From: Perkinsus olseni
Taxonomy: Eukaryota > Perkinsozoa > Perkinsida > Perkinsidae
Direction of reading: 5' to 3'
Length of the DNA stretch: 20,927 bases
NCBI GenBank assembly: GCA_013115135.1
Contig: JABANP010000716.1
Coordinates: 1 to 20,927 of the forward strand
The translations under genes were made by a program, and so were the position numbers. Shown here piece by piece: positions 1 through 9,779 of this stretch (the stretch's first letter is position 1; each line of letters starts with the position of its first letter). Below the pieces are notes generated by a model, which had not been told where the DNA came from, did no database searches, and was given only the letters and a program-made list of their open reading frames with translations.

Positions 1-2582
1 TCGCTGATCTCCGCTCGGACCTCATACGGCAGGAAGAGACCGTCATCTTCGCCCTCATCGAGCGGGCTCAGTACAAGCAGGTGGGGGATGGTGTGAACGC
101 TACTGCCTCAGAATTTGAGCAACTACGCCCGTTGCAACGAGATTGGTACCTGCTCCAAGCTGGACTACTTCCTCACGGAGACCGAGAAGCTTCATTCGAG
201 GTTCAGAAGATATGGTATGCTCGAGGAACCCTTCACCAACCCTAAATTTGTAACCTATTTTGTCTTACGCCAGGATCGACCTTAGATGCCTCAGTTACCC
301 GCCCCTCTTTTCTCTGAGGCTGAGGACAGTCCACAGCGCATCGTCCCCAACACGATCAACGCCAACAGCCGTCTCAAATCGTAAGCTTGCTTTGGCCTCG
401 ATGGCCTCCACTGCACCCCGCAGGTTTTACATCAAGAATGTTATCCCCCTGGTTTGCCGTCCGGGCGAGGAGGAGTCGTCAGCCTCTCTAGGTAGCCTCT
501 GGATTCCCAGTGTTGATCCAGTTTATACAGAAGTCTTTTTATAGGGGCCTCAGTGGTGAGAGATGTTACCGCCCTGCAGGCTATGAGCCGGAGAATCCAC
601 TACGGCAAGTTGGTCGCCGAGGCAAAGTTCCAGGCCAACACCGAACTGTAATCAGCATTGACCTTCCCTGGCCGACGCTGCCGTGTAGATACTCTCAGCT
701 TATCCGCGCACAGGATGCTGATGGCCTGATGGACCTCCTCACGGACTCTGCCGTCGAGGAGAAGCTGTTGCTGAGGGTTCGGGAGAAGGCCCGGGCCTAC
801 GGTCGGGATATACAGACCGGTGGCAAACGCCGACTTGAGTGTTAACGCAGTAGCTGCTTCGCGGAGTCAGGTGGATCCGAAGCGGCGGTCAATGACTCGG
901 CTTTGAAGGTCGACCCGGACACCGTTGTACTGGCCTACAGGGAGCTGATGATTCCTCTGACTAAGGAGGTCCAGGTCAGGACTTCAACGAACGGGGAGCT
1001 TCTGTACCCCAGTTTCCGTTGGGTAGGTGGCTTACCTCCTTCGAAGGCTGGACTCACTGGTGATAGCAGTGACGGCTGGCTGGGCTAGAGTCGCTGCGGT
1101 CGAGTACACTACGGGCAACCCCCTCAATAGCAGCCCGAGAGCTATCAACGCGAAGGCTCACGCAGCCGAGCTGAAGGTCCACGAGTAGGCCGCCGCAACA
1201 ACAGGGGGTAGGGTGGATGAATTTCCCACTCGGCCTCAGTTCGGTGAAGAGCGTCTTCGATGATGTAGCCAGCGGGGCTGTGAGCTTCGGCGTGGTCCCT
1301 TTAGACAGCTCGGTGACGGGTAGGTGATACCTCTGAGTATGGAGGCTCATCCCGTTATAAAGGTGTCGACATTCAAACGCTGGGGGCGCTCATCGACAGC
1401 CATCGGCCCAACGGCGCGGACCTGGTCATATGTGACCAGATATCATTGCAGCCGAGGTACACCTGGAGAGATCTTCCTCCCTTCGGATGTGACGCTCGCC
1501 GTGATCCTCAGTTACGCGGTTATATCCCAGCCGGTTAAGTCGGGCAGACCGATTCCGCTGACTAAGGCGTCTCGGGTCATCACAACCTCGATGGCCTCCG
1601 AGTACTGCAGAGGGCAAATTTCAGAAGTCCCTGGCATAAAAATTCATCTCGTTGATACTTACTTCGAGGCTGTTGAGAAGGTAAGTCGGCCACAGTACGA
1701 ATGGCCAGCAGCGGCAGTGTTGTTGTCGGGTCAGCTGATCGAGACGGTTAAGGAGGACCCGAAGGCTGTAGCGGTGATCCCTACGCCCTACCTCTACGAG
1801 ATGATTGAGGACTACGATCAAGACTTCAAGTCCATCATCATACCCAACGCGGACCTCAACAACGTTAAGCTGCAGTAAGTGGCAGCGATGGCGTGTTGGT
1901 CTCTCTCGCTCGGGGGATCGAGCGTTGTGGCAACGCGACCCGAGACTGACAGAGAAATCAAATAGGACTGCACGGAAGAGGAGATCTTGCTGATTTTGAA
2001 TATTTTAGTATTCCTGGGGCATCACTGTGCAAATCATGAATAGAAATTTCAATAGAAAAATCTGCTGATATCGATTGACTCGCCGATGCTAGCCTCTCGA
2101 CTCAGGTTTGGGATTCTGCGCCGTCCCCTCGCCAACTCCTCGGCTACCGGCTCGGACCGCACCCTCATCGCCTTCAATGTCAACCACAAGCACGGTTCCC
2201 TTATGGGCGCGCTGGACTGCTTCAGATCATCCCAAGTCAATCTGTCGAGTCTTCATTCATTCCCTGCGAGTAGGGCATCTACCGTGCTCGACCTGTGCGA
2301 CTACGGCTGCTGCTCTGCCGCCAGGTACGGGTTTTGACTTTGTGGCGATCGCCGATGGTCATCCTGATGACAAGCAAACGCAAGACGCCCTCGCGCTCTT
2401 GACAGGAAGCAGAGGCGGCAATGATGACAGGCCAAACTGGGCTAAGGTGGAGTGCTTCGTTAAGCTCCCCCGTCGTCGCTCTCGGCCGCCAACACTCTGT
2501 GGCTACGGCATCGGTACGTGCCTCAACCGTTGTGATCTATCAGGTACTGGGCTGTTTCCATGTCCGCGAAGAAGACCGCTGA
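1..2582 (+). CDS. Chorismate mutase-prephenate dehydratase-ACT fusion, copy A (5' end outside window)
   Basis: Predicted bifunctional enzyme turning chorismate into prephenate and then phenylpyruvate. Hand-spliced exons: 3-80, 112-249, 286-380, 424-491, 554-647, 689-819, 871-1026, 1091-1176, 1205-1319, 1363-1456, 1512-1680, 1735-1874, 2106-2269, 2325-2458, 2544-2582. All introns are GT-AG, phases match, and the exons sum to 1701 nt (567 codons with the TGA stop). Exons 1-7 give a eukaryotic AroQ/Aro7-like mutase: DLRSDLIRQEE, MSRRIHYGKLVAEAKF, SAVEEKLL and IPLTKEVQV. Exons 8-12 give a prephenate dehydratase fold: SVKSVFDDV, FGVVPLDSS, DLVICDQISL, DPKAVAVIPTPYLYE. Exons 13-15 give the ACT domain (TLIAFNVNHKHGSLMGALDC, VAIADGH, VLGCFHVREEDR). 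Exon lengths equal those of copy B except exon 9. The last junction (2459-2543) is the least certain. Domain calls come from recalled family motifs, not a search. Confidence 0.85.
81..111 (+). other. Intron 1 of copy A, only 31 nt
   Basis: GT-AG intron joining ...QYKQ to NLSNYARC. The flanking exons are almost identical in copy B, where the intron at 13887-13934 is 48 nt and largely different inside. Exon conservation with intron divergence supports the splice call. Confidence 0.75.
1177..1204 (+). other. Intron 8 of copy A, 28 nt
   Basis: This short GT-AG stretch contains an in-frame TAG. Removing it joins ...AAELK to GVGWMNFPL in phase 0 and keeps the prephenate dehydratase frame open. The same 28 nt occur in copy B (15001-15028). 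It is the shortest intron in the model and therefore the one most in need of transcript support. Confidence 0.6.
1875..2105 (+). other. Long intron 12 of copy A (231 nt)
   Basis: Donor GTAAGT follows NNVKL plus two bases; acceptor CTCAG precedes TTTGGGATTCTG, giving NNVKLQFGIL across the junction. Copy B has a 272-nt intron at 15704-15975 whose 3' third is unlike this one. Only the first about 180 nt are shared. Confidence 0.8.
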
Positions 2583-2715
2583 GTCCGAAGGGAAAGATAT
2601 GATTTTTTGTAATTTTATCACGACTTGGATCGGTATCCTACCACTTCACACCGCAGCTGTCGATGCAATGTTGGTAGAATGATTTTCTCTGAACGCTGAG
2701 CCCGTCGACTTGGGG

Positions 2716-2736
2716 AAGAAGTCTTCTTTAAAGAAG
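2716..2736. repeat. Nested inverted repeats downstream of the enzyme gene
   Basis: AAGAAG-T-CTTCTT overlaps the perfect 14-nt palindrome CTTCTTTAAAGAAG (2723-2736). The same palindrome is at 16587-16600 in unit B. Lying about 140 nt after the stop codon, it could be a 3'-end or RNA structure element; this is a position-based guess. Confidence 0.55.
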
Positions 2737-3226
2737 GAGCGTTCGAGTTGCGAGTTGGGGCATCGTGGGTTGCACAAGAATTTCTGATACGACTAAGTCG
2801 ACTGACGAAACTGCCATCACTCCGAACTCTTCCAGCTTAGCCGGGTCCGGCGTTGGACTATAAACTCACACATACTTCAGACTCGGCTGGTCTTTGATGA
2901 CTTGCTTCCCATGGAATGAGAAGAGGACAGTATTTTTGAAAAGAGCTTGTTGCGTAAAGCCTTCTGATACTGCAGTTGGGGAAGCTAGATGGGTGGCGGC
3001 AACCGTTACCTTACTACGGCATTCATTAGGAATACTGGAGGAGCTGCGGCTATTAACAAGCCATCCTCTGGGGAGACCGGAGGAGAAAGAATCAACCGAT
3101 CCATGCACAGTTACACCTTTCAGTACAGGTTAACACCACCCGAGGGTGATATATAAACGACCGCCGATGAAACCGCAAGCGCTCCCGGCTGAAATCATGA
3201 GTTAGGTTGTTCCGGGGAGCCATGAG

Positions 3227-3523
3227 TTATTGTCGACTCCTTGACCGGTTTGAGTGCTGTATCTCAGACATTGTCGACCGACGCCACAGTATCACAGGCC
3301 GTGGCCACGGCCCGTCGACGACAGGTTGTCGTCCATTGGGAAAAATCTCAAGTTTGAATGGCATATCGTAGTCATTGGAGGCCTGGGTCTGGGCACCAGA
3401 TGTTGAAGATGGCCTTGGCACGTGGATCAACACAACAGCACCGAGTAAAGCGAGACGCAGAATTGTACTTGAGTACCCCGCGTCAAAACAGTTATGCGGA
3501 AATAGATCAATATAGCGACCCAT
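3227..3523 (-). CDS. Conserved small reading frame with a hydrophobic N-terminal segment (hypothetical)
   Basis: About 98 residues from ATG at 3523-3521. A hydrophobic stretch (TILRLALLGAVVLIHV) sits near residues 20-37, followed by SSTSGAQTQASNDYDMPF and a basic tail, which would suit a signal anchor or signal peptide. Unit B keeps the body of the frame (17092-17343) nearly unchanged, but its start ATG is ATA and a TAA lies just after. It might instead be the first exon of a longer gene: a branch-point-like CTAAC followed by TTTCAG occurs downstream in unit B. I do not recognise the family. Either only unit A is intact, or the conservation reflects recent duplication. Confidence 0.35.
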   Translation of the reverse strand: MGRYIDLFPHNCFDAGYSSTILRLALLGAVVLIHVPRPSSTSGAQTQASNDYDMPFKLEIFPNGRQPVVDGPWPRPVILWRRSTMSEIQHSNRSRSRQ

Positions 3524-3714
3524 AGACACATAACAATGCGGAGTACACTGTACAGGATTCGAGGTAGAGGCGTCACCGCGACATTAATAACATCGCAGTA
3601 TGCACGATTGAACCAGAGTTTCACGAGAAAAACGGATTATAGCTTGGGGAAAAAGGAAATGAACTGGCTTTTTATACGGGTTACAAGAGAATGAAAGAAG
3701 TCGGCTCGCTGGAA

Positions 3715-4268
3715 GTTGGCCCGGGAGTAGTAGGCTCCACGGTAGTAGGCTTAGGGGTAGTAGGCTCGGAGGTAGTAGGCTCAGCGGTCGTAGGCTCCGC
3801 GGTAGTAGGCTCGGGGGTAGTAGGCTCCGCGGTAGTAGGCTCCGCGGTAGTAGGCTCCGCCGTAGTAGGCTCAGCGGTAGTAGGCTCAGCGGTAGTAGGC
3901 TGCGCGGTAGTAGGCTCAGCAGTAGTAGGCTCTGCGGTAGTAGGCTCAGTGGTAGTGGGCTCCGCGGTAGTAGGCTCCGCGGTAGTAGGCTCCGGAGTAG
4001 TTGGCTCAGCGGTAGTAGGCTCCGCGGTAGTAGGCTCCGGAGTAGTTGGCTCCGTGGTAGTAGGCTCCGCCGCAGTTGGCTCCGCCGTAGTTGGCTGCGC
4101 GGTAGTAGGCTCCGCCGCAGTTGGCTCCGCCGTAGTTGGCTCCGCGGTTGTAGGCTCCGCGGTTGTAGGCTCCGCGGTAGTAGGCTGCGCGGTAGTAGGC
4201 TGCGCGGTAGTAGGCTCGGAGGTAGTAGGCTCCGCGGTAGTAGGCTCCGGAGTAGTTGGCTCCGCCGT
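3715..4268. repeat. 15-bp minisatellite, left block (unit A)
   Basis: About 37 units of GGTAGTAGGCTCCGC (plus strand) with point variants, all kept in 15-nt phase. On the minus strand it encodes Pro-Thr-Thr-Ala/Pro-Glu. Because the unit length is a multiple of three and nearly stop-free, five of the six frames stay open, which creates long spurious reading frames on both strands. Confidence 0.95.
4259..4268. repeat. Target-site duplication, 3' side of retrotransposon
   Basis: GCTCCGCCGT here equals 9837-9846 at the other end of the element. The match alone is weak because the sequence is a minisatellite unit, but a 10-bp duplication is exactly what makes the interrupted host frame continuous again. 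Confidence 0.6.
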
Positions 4269-4281
4269 GTGTGTGTGTGTA
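4267..4281. repeat. (GT)n run at the 3' boundary of the retrotransposon
   Basis: About seven GT dinucleotides on the plus strand, (CA)n on the element's sense strand, directly against the host minisatellite. Short tandem repeats end many I-type LINEs, so this is the likely true 3' terminus. Confidence 0.6.
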
Positions 4282-4484
4282 AGCTTTTTCCGTCAACCCA
4301 GTCGGGTTTTCTACGGGATTTGTCACCAAAAATAGTAAGAGAAATAGAAAAAGAAATAGAAAAAAAAGAAGGTCGGCTATCTCAGGATATAAAGCAGAAT
4401 GGTACACGACCAGGACGGTGGTCGCCGAGAGAGAATGGTAACAGAGCAATTGTAACAGTTAATGGTACATGTATACATACGATC

Positions 4485-4600
4485 CCCTTTTTTTCTTTCT
4501 TTTTTTTTCTTTTTTTTTTTTTCTTTTTTTATTTTTTTTCTTTTTTTTTTTTTTTTTTTTGTTTTTCTTTTTTTTTTTTTTTCTTTTTTTTTCTTTTCAA
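4485..4600 (-). repeat. Impure A-rich tract in the 3' region of the LINE
   Basis: Over 100 nt of nearly pure T on the plus strand (A with scattered G on the element strand), starting about 20 nt after the ORF2 stop. It looks like a poly(A) tail, but about 215 nt of non-host sequence (4269-4484) follow it before the target site. Confidence 0.8.
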
Positions 4601-4619
4601 AACGAAGACCAATAGTAAG

Positions 4620-7600
4620 CTAAGTCAATCCCAGGCCGTTGCCCTCTGCAGTGTCAACGATACGCTCCAGGAACTTGAGGAAGATCTTGAACCGAGACTC
4701 GGTGATAGACACACTGCCGAGTCCCGTCAACCACTCCGGCCTGGAGTCGGCATAGGTCGGACAGAGAAGGACCACATGAGCCATATCGTGTTGCTGCCCC
4801 GGGCAGACCCTGCATCCCGGGTCATGGTCGGGCTTTAATTTGGAGACGTAGTAGTGCAGTATCTTGGAGTGCCCAGCGAGAAGATTGAGGACACGTCCAT
4901 TTTTGTAGTACTTCATAACCTTCTGAACAATGTCCCGTTGGCGCTGCGACTTGACCATCTCCCTGAGACCAGGATCATTTATGCCCTGCACCTGTTTGAC
5001 CTTCTCCGCGGCTATGTACTCCGTCAGCAACGACTTCGTGTGAGCTACTGGTATCGGGACGTCCCCGGCCATCTGCGAGTTAGGTATCAGGCGAGCTTCA
5101 TTTGCGCACTGATCGGCCTCGTCATTTCCTGGGATAGTTCCTTCAGGCTGATGAGACGGAATCCATACGAAGGCGCAGTCTATACCCAACTTTGCAGTGC
5201 TTGAACACGGCCTAGGATAGCCTGTGTCCAGTGGTCTCTATTCTGGGTTGAGAGGGACTGCAGCGCCGATCTGCAATCCGAGAAAAGGTACGCAGTGGAG
5301 TCGGGCAGCGTCGCTGCATGCTTGATAAGGAACCCCAGCGCCAAGACGAGCGCGTACTGTTCCGCTTGGTACGTCGTAGCGGAGGGGGGGAGTCGAGCCC
5401 TCAGCACTCTTTTGCGTTCCCCCTGGTAGATGATAGCTGCAGAGCCGATGGTCTCCTCAGTCGAGGGGACGTAGTTTGGAGTTTCTTCAGGCGGTTTGCG
5501 AGATCCGTCGGTGTAAGCCCTCACCAGTTGGTTTCGCAAGCCTTGTTCTGCTGCGATGGCCTCCTCCTTTCCCAGAATTCTCACCTGCGGGCATATCTCC
5601 GTTGGTGGCGTGCTGCGCCCCAGGATCTCGTGGTGCGCCGTAGCATCCACCGCCCTCTCCCGTAGTTCCTGGGCCCATTTCCTCTCCAGCGCCTTGCCTC
5701 GTGGTCCCACACTGTACTCCCTGTGGAGTTGCCGCTCAATCGCAAGATTTAAGAGCTCGGTCGATGTGGCCCCGCAATCTGCCAATGTCCGCGACAGGTG
5801 TTGTGGAAAGCTCTTTCCAAGCCGGAAGGCGGTCCTAATGGCCATGTTGCCGAGCCGATTCACCATTCGTTTATAGGACACATTTGCCAGCGAGGGACCC
5901 CAGAACTCGATAGCATAGGATACTACCGGTAGCATCACCCGTCTATACAGTTCAAGTATACATGCCGGACCAATGCCAAAGGATGACCGTGCGAACCTCG
6001 CTAGAGCAAAGCCAATTTTCTTGCTCTTCTCGATTCTTTCGGTGAGATGCTTGATCCATGTGTCATTTCGGTTTAGCCAAGACTCCCAAAATCCGAAGCT
6101 CCTTGCCTTCTCCTTCTGAAGCCGACCTGAGGTTCGTGAGAGATTGACACTTAGATGGATCCATCCGCAGGGCTGTGTAGGCGAAGGCTCTAGTGAGCTC
6201 ATACTGGCAGAGGTCCTGGACTTCTTCTGCCGACAGACGCACCTTACATCGAAAACCGACCAACACCGTCACATCATCGGCGAAAGCGACGATCTGGACA
6301 TCAACGGCTGCCGGATTGACTCTGAGGGTCAGGACCAATCTTTCCTTGATTCTAATCTCTGCCGTTTCCAGCGCATCCTCTATGGCGGTAGTGAACAGGG
6401 TGGGCCCCGCCACGCTACCCTGAGGTACCCCAACGCCGGGGGTAGCTTCTCTGCTTGCGACTGACCCCCTAAAGAAGGCGTGCCCCGTCCTCGTCTCCAG
6501 CCAAGCTAAGAACCACTTCGTCACATCCTCCGGACACCCAGCCAGGCGTAGTCCCTTGTCGATCGCCGAGTGGGCAATCTCACAAAAAGCGCTTTTTACG
6601 TCCACCGAGAGACAAAAGTACCTCTTGTGCGTCCGTTTAAAGGACACGATGTGGTTGATTGCGTGGAGCGGACTTAGTTGCTTCAAGTAAGCGAATTGGT
6701 GTCCCTTGTCACGCAGGTACCTTTGAATCCCTGACGCCCGTAGGAGAAGGGTGCGCTCAAACCATTTGCATAGAACTGGAGTCAAGCTGATTGGCCGCTT
6801 GGATGATACGCTGGTGGGATCTCGGCCGGGCTTAGGGATAAATACGACTAGGGACACACGCCAAGCATCAGGGACTATCGAGTACGCGAGACACCAAGAG
6901 AATAGAGTGGCAACCAATCGGTAGAGCTTCTCAGAGGCCTCGATGAAATGCCTCCAGCGGAGACCATCCGCTCCTCCCATTTTATCACTGTTTCCCTTGG
7001 CCGCATTTAGAGAGTTGATCACTTCTTCCTCCGAGATCATACATGCTGGGGTGTGTCCCAAGAACATAGAACTATCATGAGGGTTTGGGCGTCTGGAAAC
7101 CGATGCCTCAGAACCCGACAGGAGAGAAGGCTGCGCTGCTGCAGTCGTTCCAATGTACTGGTCGGCGAGTTTGGAGCAGGTCTGCTCTGGGGTGATGTCA
7201 CCCGCCAGCAGTGATGGAGTCGCTGAAGCTGATAGACTGGATTTGACCCGCTTGTAAGCCTCGTACATCTTGTCTTCCTTGTCTAAGGAGTCAAGGAAGG
7301 CCCTGTAAGCTTGCTGCTTCTTCTGTCGAATGAGAGCTCTATACTCTCCCCAGCATCTTATCACATCCTCCCTCGAAGCCCGCGGATCTCGTTTAAATTT
7401 GTTGAGTTCCTTCCTCTTTTCCCGGAGAGTCTTATCCCACCAGGGGTTTACTTTACGCCTACCCTGCGAGTTTCGGGGGCTCCCGGTGTGCGGGTCTTCC
7501 GTTGATAGGGGGTCCCGCCGAGGTTTATATGGGGTTGCCCTCTTCGTCGCCTGAACGAGTTGTTCTATGATATGGCCAAGTAAGTGAGCGGCCGCAGTCT

Positions 7601-8501
7601 CGGGCCGAGTCATAGGGTGATGTTGCAGCTGGGACAGGTCCAGCAATGCATCTGAGGCCTCTTTATATCTAATCCAGTCCGTAAGATGGTGTGGATAGCC
7701 TGTCAATAGCGATGGGAGGGCCTCAGCGTGAGAGACGGGTCTGCGGCGAGGAAGAAGGATACGATAAGCCACTGGCCTGTGATCCCCGAAGTCCTCTGAC
7801 CCACAAATGACCTTCCAGTCAGCGACCTCAACGCCGCCAGTGGCAAGCGTGAGATCAATGATGCTTGTGAATCCTGTCTCCCCTCCGGGCGTGACCCTGC
7901 GGGAGATGAAAGTGGGAGTCAGTGGATCCGTCTTGACGTTTATTAGAGTCAGGAAATGCTCTAAGATGAAGTCATAGAGAGCTCGACCGCGGATCCTCGC
8001 CAAGGTGTTCCTCGGCCCACCTTGAGACATCAGCCCCCAAGCGCTGTGATGTGCGTTGGAATCTAATCCAACGACAAGCCGACAGCCGTCATGGGATCTT
8101 ACTCTGTGTGCATCTAGGAAAATACCGAGCTTATCCATGATGTCGATAGAGGGCGAAGCGGGGTCTATATAAATACTAGCTAGAAAAATGTCCCTGAAAG
8201 CGATGATCGCCAGATCGGGGTCAGAGAAATCACCCAATAAGGAGACCTCTTGGGCTAGGTCCCGGTGGACCAGAATACAAGCTCTACATCGCCCCGAGCT
8301 AGAGACTACAGGGGCTTGGAAAACGGTATATCTATCAAGAAAGGTACGCCTCGGAGGCTCCTGTAAAAGCAAAAAATGTGGATAGGCTGAGTGCTCTACA
8401 ATGCTACAGAAAGTATGGTCCAGATTCAGTTGCGAGCGCATCGCATTAAACTGAACAGCAGAGATATGGCCCACGTGGATGCTAGGGTCTAAAAGGACCA
8501 T
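4620..8501 (-). pseudogene. LINE ORF2: endonuclease-reverse transcriptase-RNase H (two frameshifts)
   Basis: The start ATG at 8501 overlaps the ORF1 stop by 13 nt. Residues 1-250: endonuclease with VQFNA, LLLQEP (E48), GLDSNAHHSAWG (D147/N149) and GDHRPV (D240/H241). Residues 490-760: reverse transcriptase with VVFIPKPGRD, SVDVKSAF (D634), GVPQGSVAGP and the FADD box (740-743). The frame breaks near 6080, where one extra base turns ILGV-WLNRN into a stop, and resumes. RNase H follows with YTDGS (5515-5501), QAEQ and FSDCRSAL. A second break near 5190 precedes WIPSH and GNDEAD, the last catalytic Asp. The C-terminus has a C-x2-C...H...C motif (CRVC, HDMAH, LLCP). All catalytic residues survive, so inactivation looks recent. 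Full length would be about 1290 residues. Confidence 0.9.
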
Positions 8502-9779
8502 GACGGAGAGTTGGGTCCCAGACCGGTCTTGGACAGTTTGACCTTAATAAGGTCTAGCTTCCTGGGGCACATCGCCACGGCCCCCACGCCCGCCAAAGAG
8601 TTATGACCTTTCTTCCCACACAGAGTGCAGGAGACCTGGTCCGGGGCTAACTGTGGGTGGTTCTTACAGTCCCGCAAGGAGTGATTCCTCCCACAATTGC
8701 AGCACGCCTTCGTGGTCGCAGTGCATGGGCCACTATGGGGCTGGCCGCAGTCAAAACACACCCGGATGTGAGGGCTATCCTTCACTCGGAATTTAATTCC
8801 GGGAAGGTATAGCCCGCCATCCCTTATCAGCTTGTCCCTATCCTCGAGAGGGACCCTGACAGCAGCACCCTTCGCTCCTGACCTCAACACCTTCCATTTA
8901 TCTGGCTGTAAGCCAGAAGGATGTGCCTGCACTGCTTCCGCTATAGGGCCGAAGTCCCTTTCATCCCTGGGGGTGAAGCCTATCCAGACCTCGGGTTGTA
9001 GTGCCGGTTTTCTAGCGCCTTCTATGTTGTTCTCCGACAGGTTCCCTACCACGGTATCAGCCGTGCTTGGGTTATCACACCTGATACCGACGCCTCTCGC
9101 CGTGGGGTAAATCTTCTCCACCTTGCAGGACGACACAATACGCCTGATCTCCTCAGTCTTCTGCTTCCGTAGTTCATCAGTAGGGTTCTCAATTGAAACA
9201 GACCACAGGCTTGTCCTTGAAGGCGTTTTGGTCGTTTTTGATGGTGCCCGTGAGAATGTCCCTGTAGGATAGCTGTGAGGCAATCTGGGATACTCCAGCA
9301 GCATTTCTCCCTGGGACCGGCCTGACGCCCGGAGCGCTAGAGGGTGCCTGCCTCGCTTTCATCAAAGACTTGCGTAGTTTGCGGTTCTCTTCGAGGAGGG
9401 TGATGTACATGTTGCTCATCCGTTTCAAGGAGTCACCAATTCTAGTCTCTTCTTGCTTATTAAGCAAGCGATTTGCCTTCAAGCCCACTTGCTTCATCGT
9501 ATCCTCGATGCATATCACCTGTTCGGCGAAAGAGTCAGTGTCGTCCTCCTCCTGGCTCAGCTCGCCGTCGATAACTTCACCGCGAGCCCTGGCCTCTTCA
9601 CGCTCTTCTTCCTCGTTTGTCACAGATGCCCAAGATAAGTGATCCGAAGTCTGATCCTCATCTCTCTGATCCTCGGGAGGGGGAGGCTGGTTGATCGTAC
9701 TGCTTCTGCGGTCTCTGTAGCCCACGCCTCTTCTTCTCGGACGAGACGGGGCCGGAATGGCTGACGAGTCGGCTGGCAT
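8489..9779 (-). pseudogene. LINE ORF1: gag-like RNA-binding protein (one frameshift)
   Basis: It starts at ATG 9779 (MPADSSAIPAPSR), 57 nt from the element's end. The N-terminal part is acidic and charged, then a probable coiled coil (EENRKLRKSLMKARQ). A one-base shift at about 9197-9206 puts the rest in another frame: IENPTDELRKQKTEEIRR, a central gag-like domain, then three zinc-knuckle-type motifs CFDCGQPHSGPC, CCNCGRNHSLRDC and CTLCGKKGH. It ends SPSWSF-stop at 8489. I see no slippery heptamer at the shift, so it is more likely a mutation than programmed frameshifting. Expected length is about 430 residues. By analogy with I-type elements it packages element RNA. Confidence 0.85.

Larger units (their letters stand above)
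2583..3680. other. Spacer between enzyme gene and mucin-like gene, unit A
   Basis: This stretch aligns with 16447-17640 in unit B. It contains nested short inverted repeats about 140 nt after the enzyme stop, a plus-strand reading frame starting at 2990 (MGGGNRYLTT...) that ends at an in-frame TAA (3152-3154), and the minus-strand reading frame listed separately. Differences between units in the plus frame are mostly amino-acid changing, so I do not call it a gene. No tRNA or rRNA signal was recognised. Confidence 0.5.
3681..4268 (-). pseudogene. 3' part of secreted Pro-Thr-Glu repeat protein gene, unit A, cut off by a retrotransposon
   Basis: Read on the minus strand, this is an uninterrupted run of PTTAE/PTTPE pentapeptides ending ...GPTSSEPTSFILL and a TAA stop at 3683-3681. 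It has no start codon of its own. Joined to 10671-9837 after removing the retrotransposon and one copy of a 10-bp duplication, the frame is exactly restored (1413 nt, 471 codons). This piece is therefore the C-terminal part of the same mucin-like gene. Confidence 0.75.

Noticed and set aside
1324..1878. Long continuous plus-strand frame taken at first as an unknown or dehydrogenase-like protein
   Set aside because: Only its second half and a few codons are coding. Splicing at 1320-1362, 1457-1511 and 1681-1734 yields a continuous prephenate dehydratase alignment, and the rest is intron or wrong frame.
2990..3154. Plus-strand small protein MGGGNRYLTT... (unit A) and MGGDNLYLTT... (unit B)
   Set aside because: Most differences between units change amino acids and one turns a stop into Leu, so there is no sign of selection on this frame.
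3715..4268. CRISPR-like or regularly spaced repeat array
   Set aside because: There are no spacers; it is a contiguous 15-bp coding minisatellite in a eukaryotic context.
4485..4600. Poly(T) tract as a terminator or as an independent SINE tail
   Set aside because: It follows the LINE ORF2 stop on the element's sense strand, and the restored host frame places the element border beyond it, at 4269.
9190..9210. Programmed frameshift inside LINE ORF1
   Set aside because: No slippery heptamer or downstream structure was recognisable; a point indel is simpler, as two similar indels occur in ORF2.
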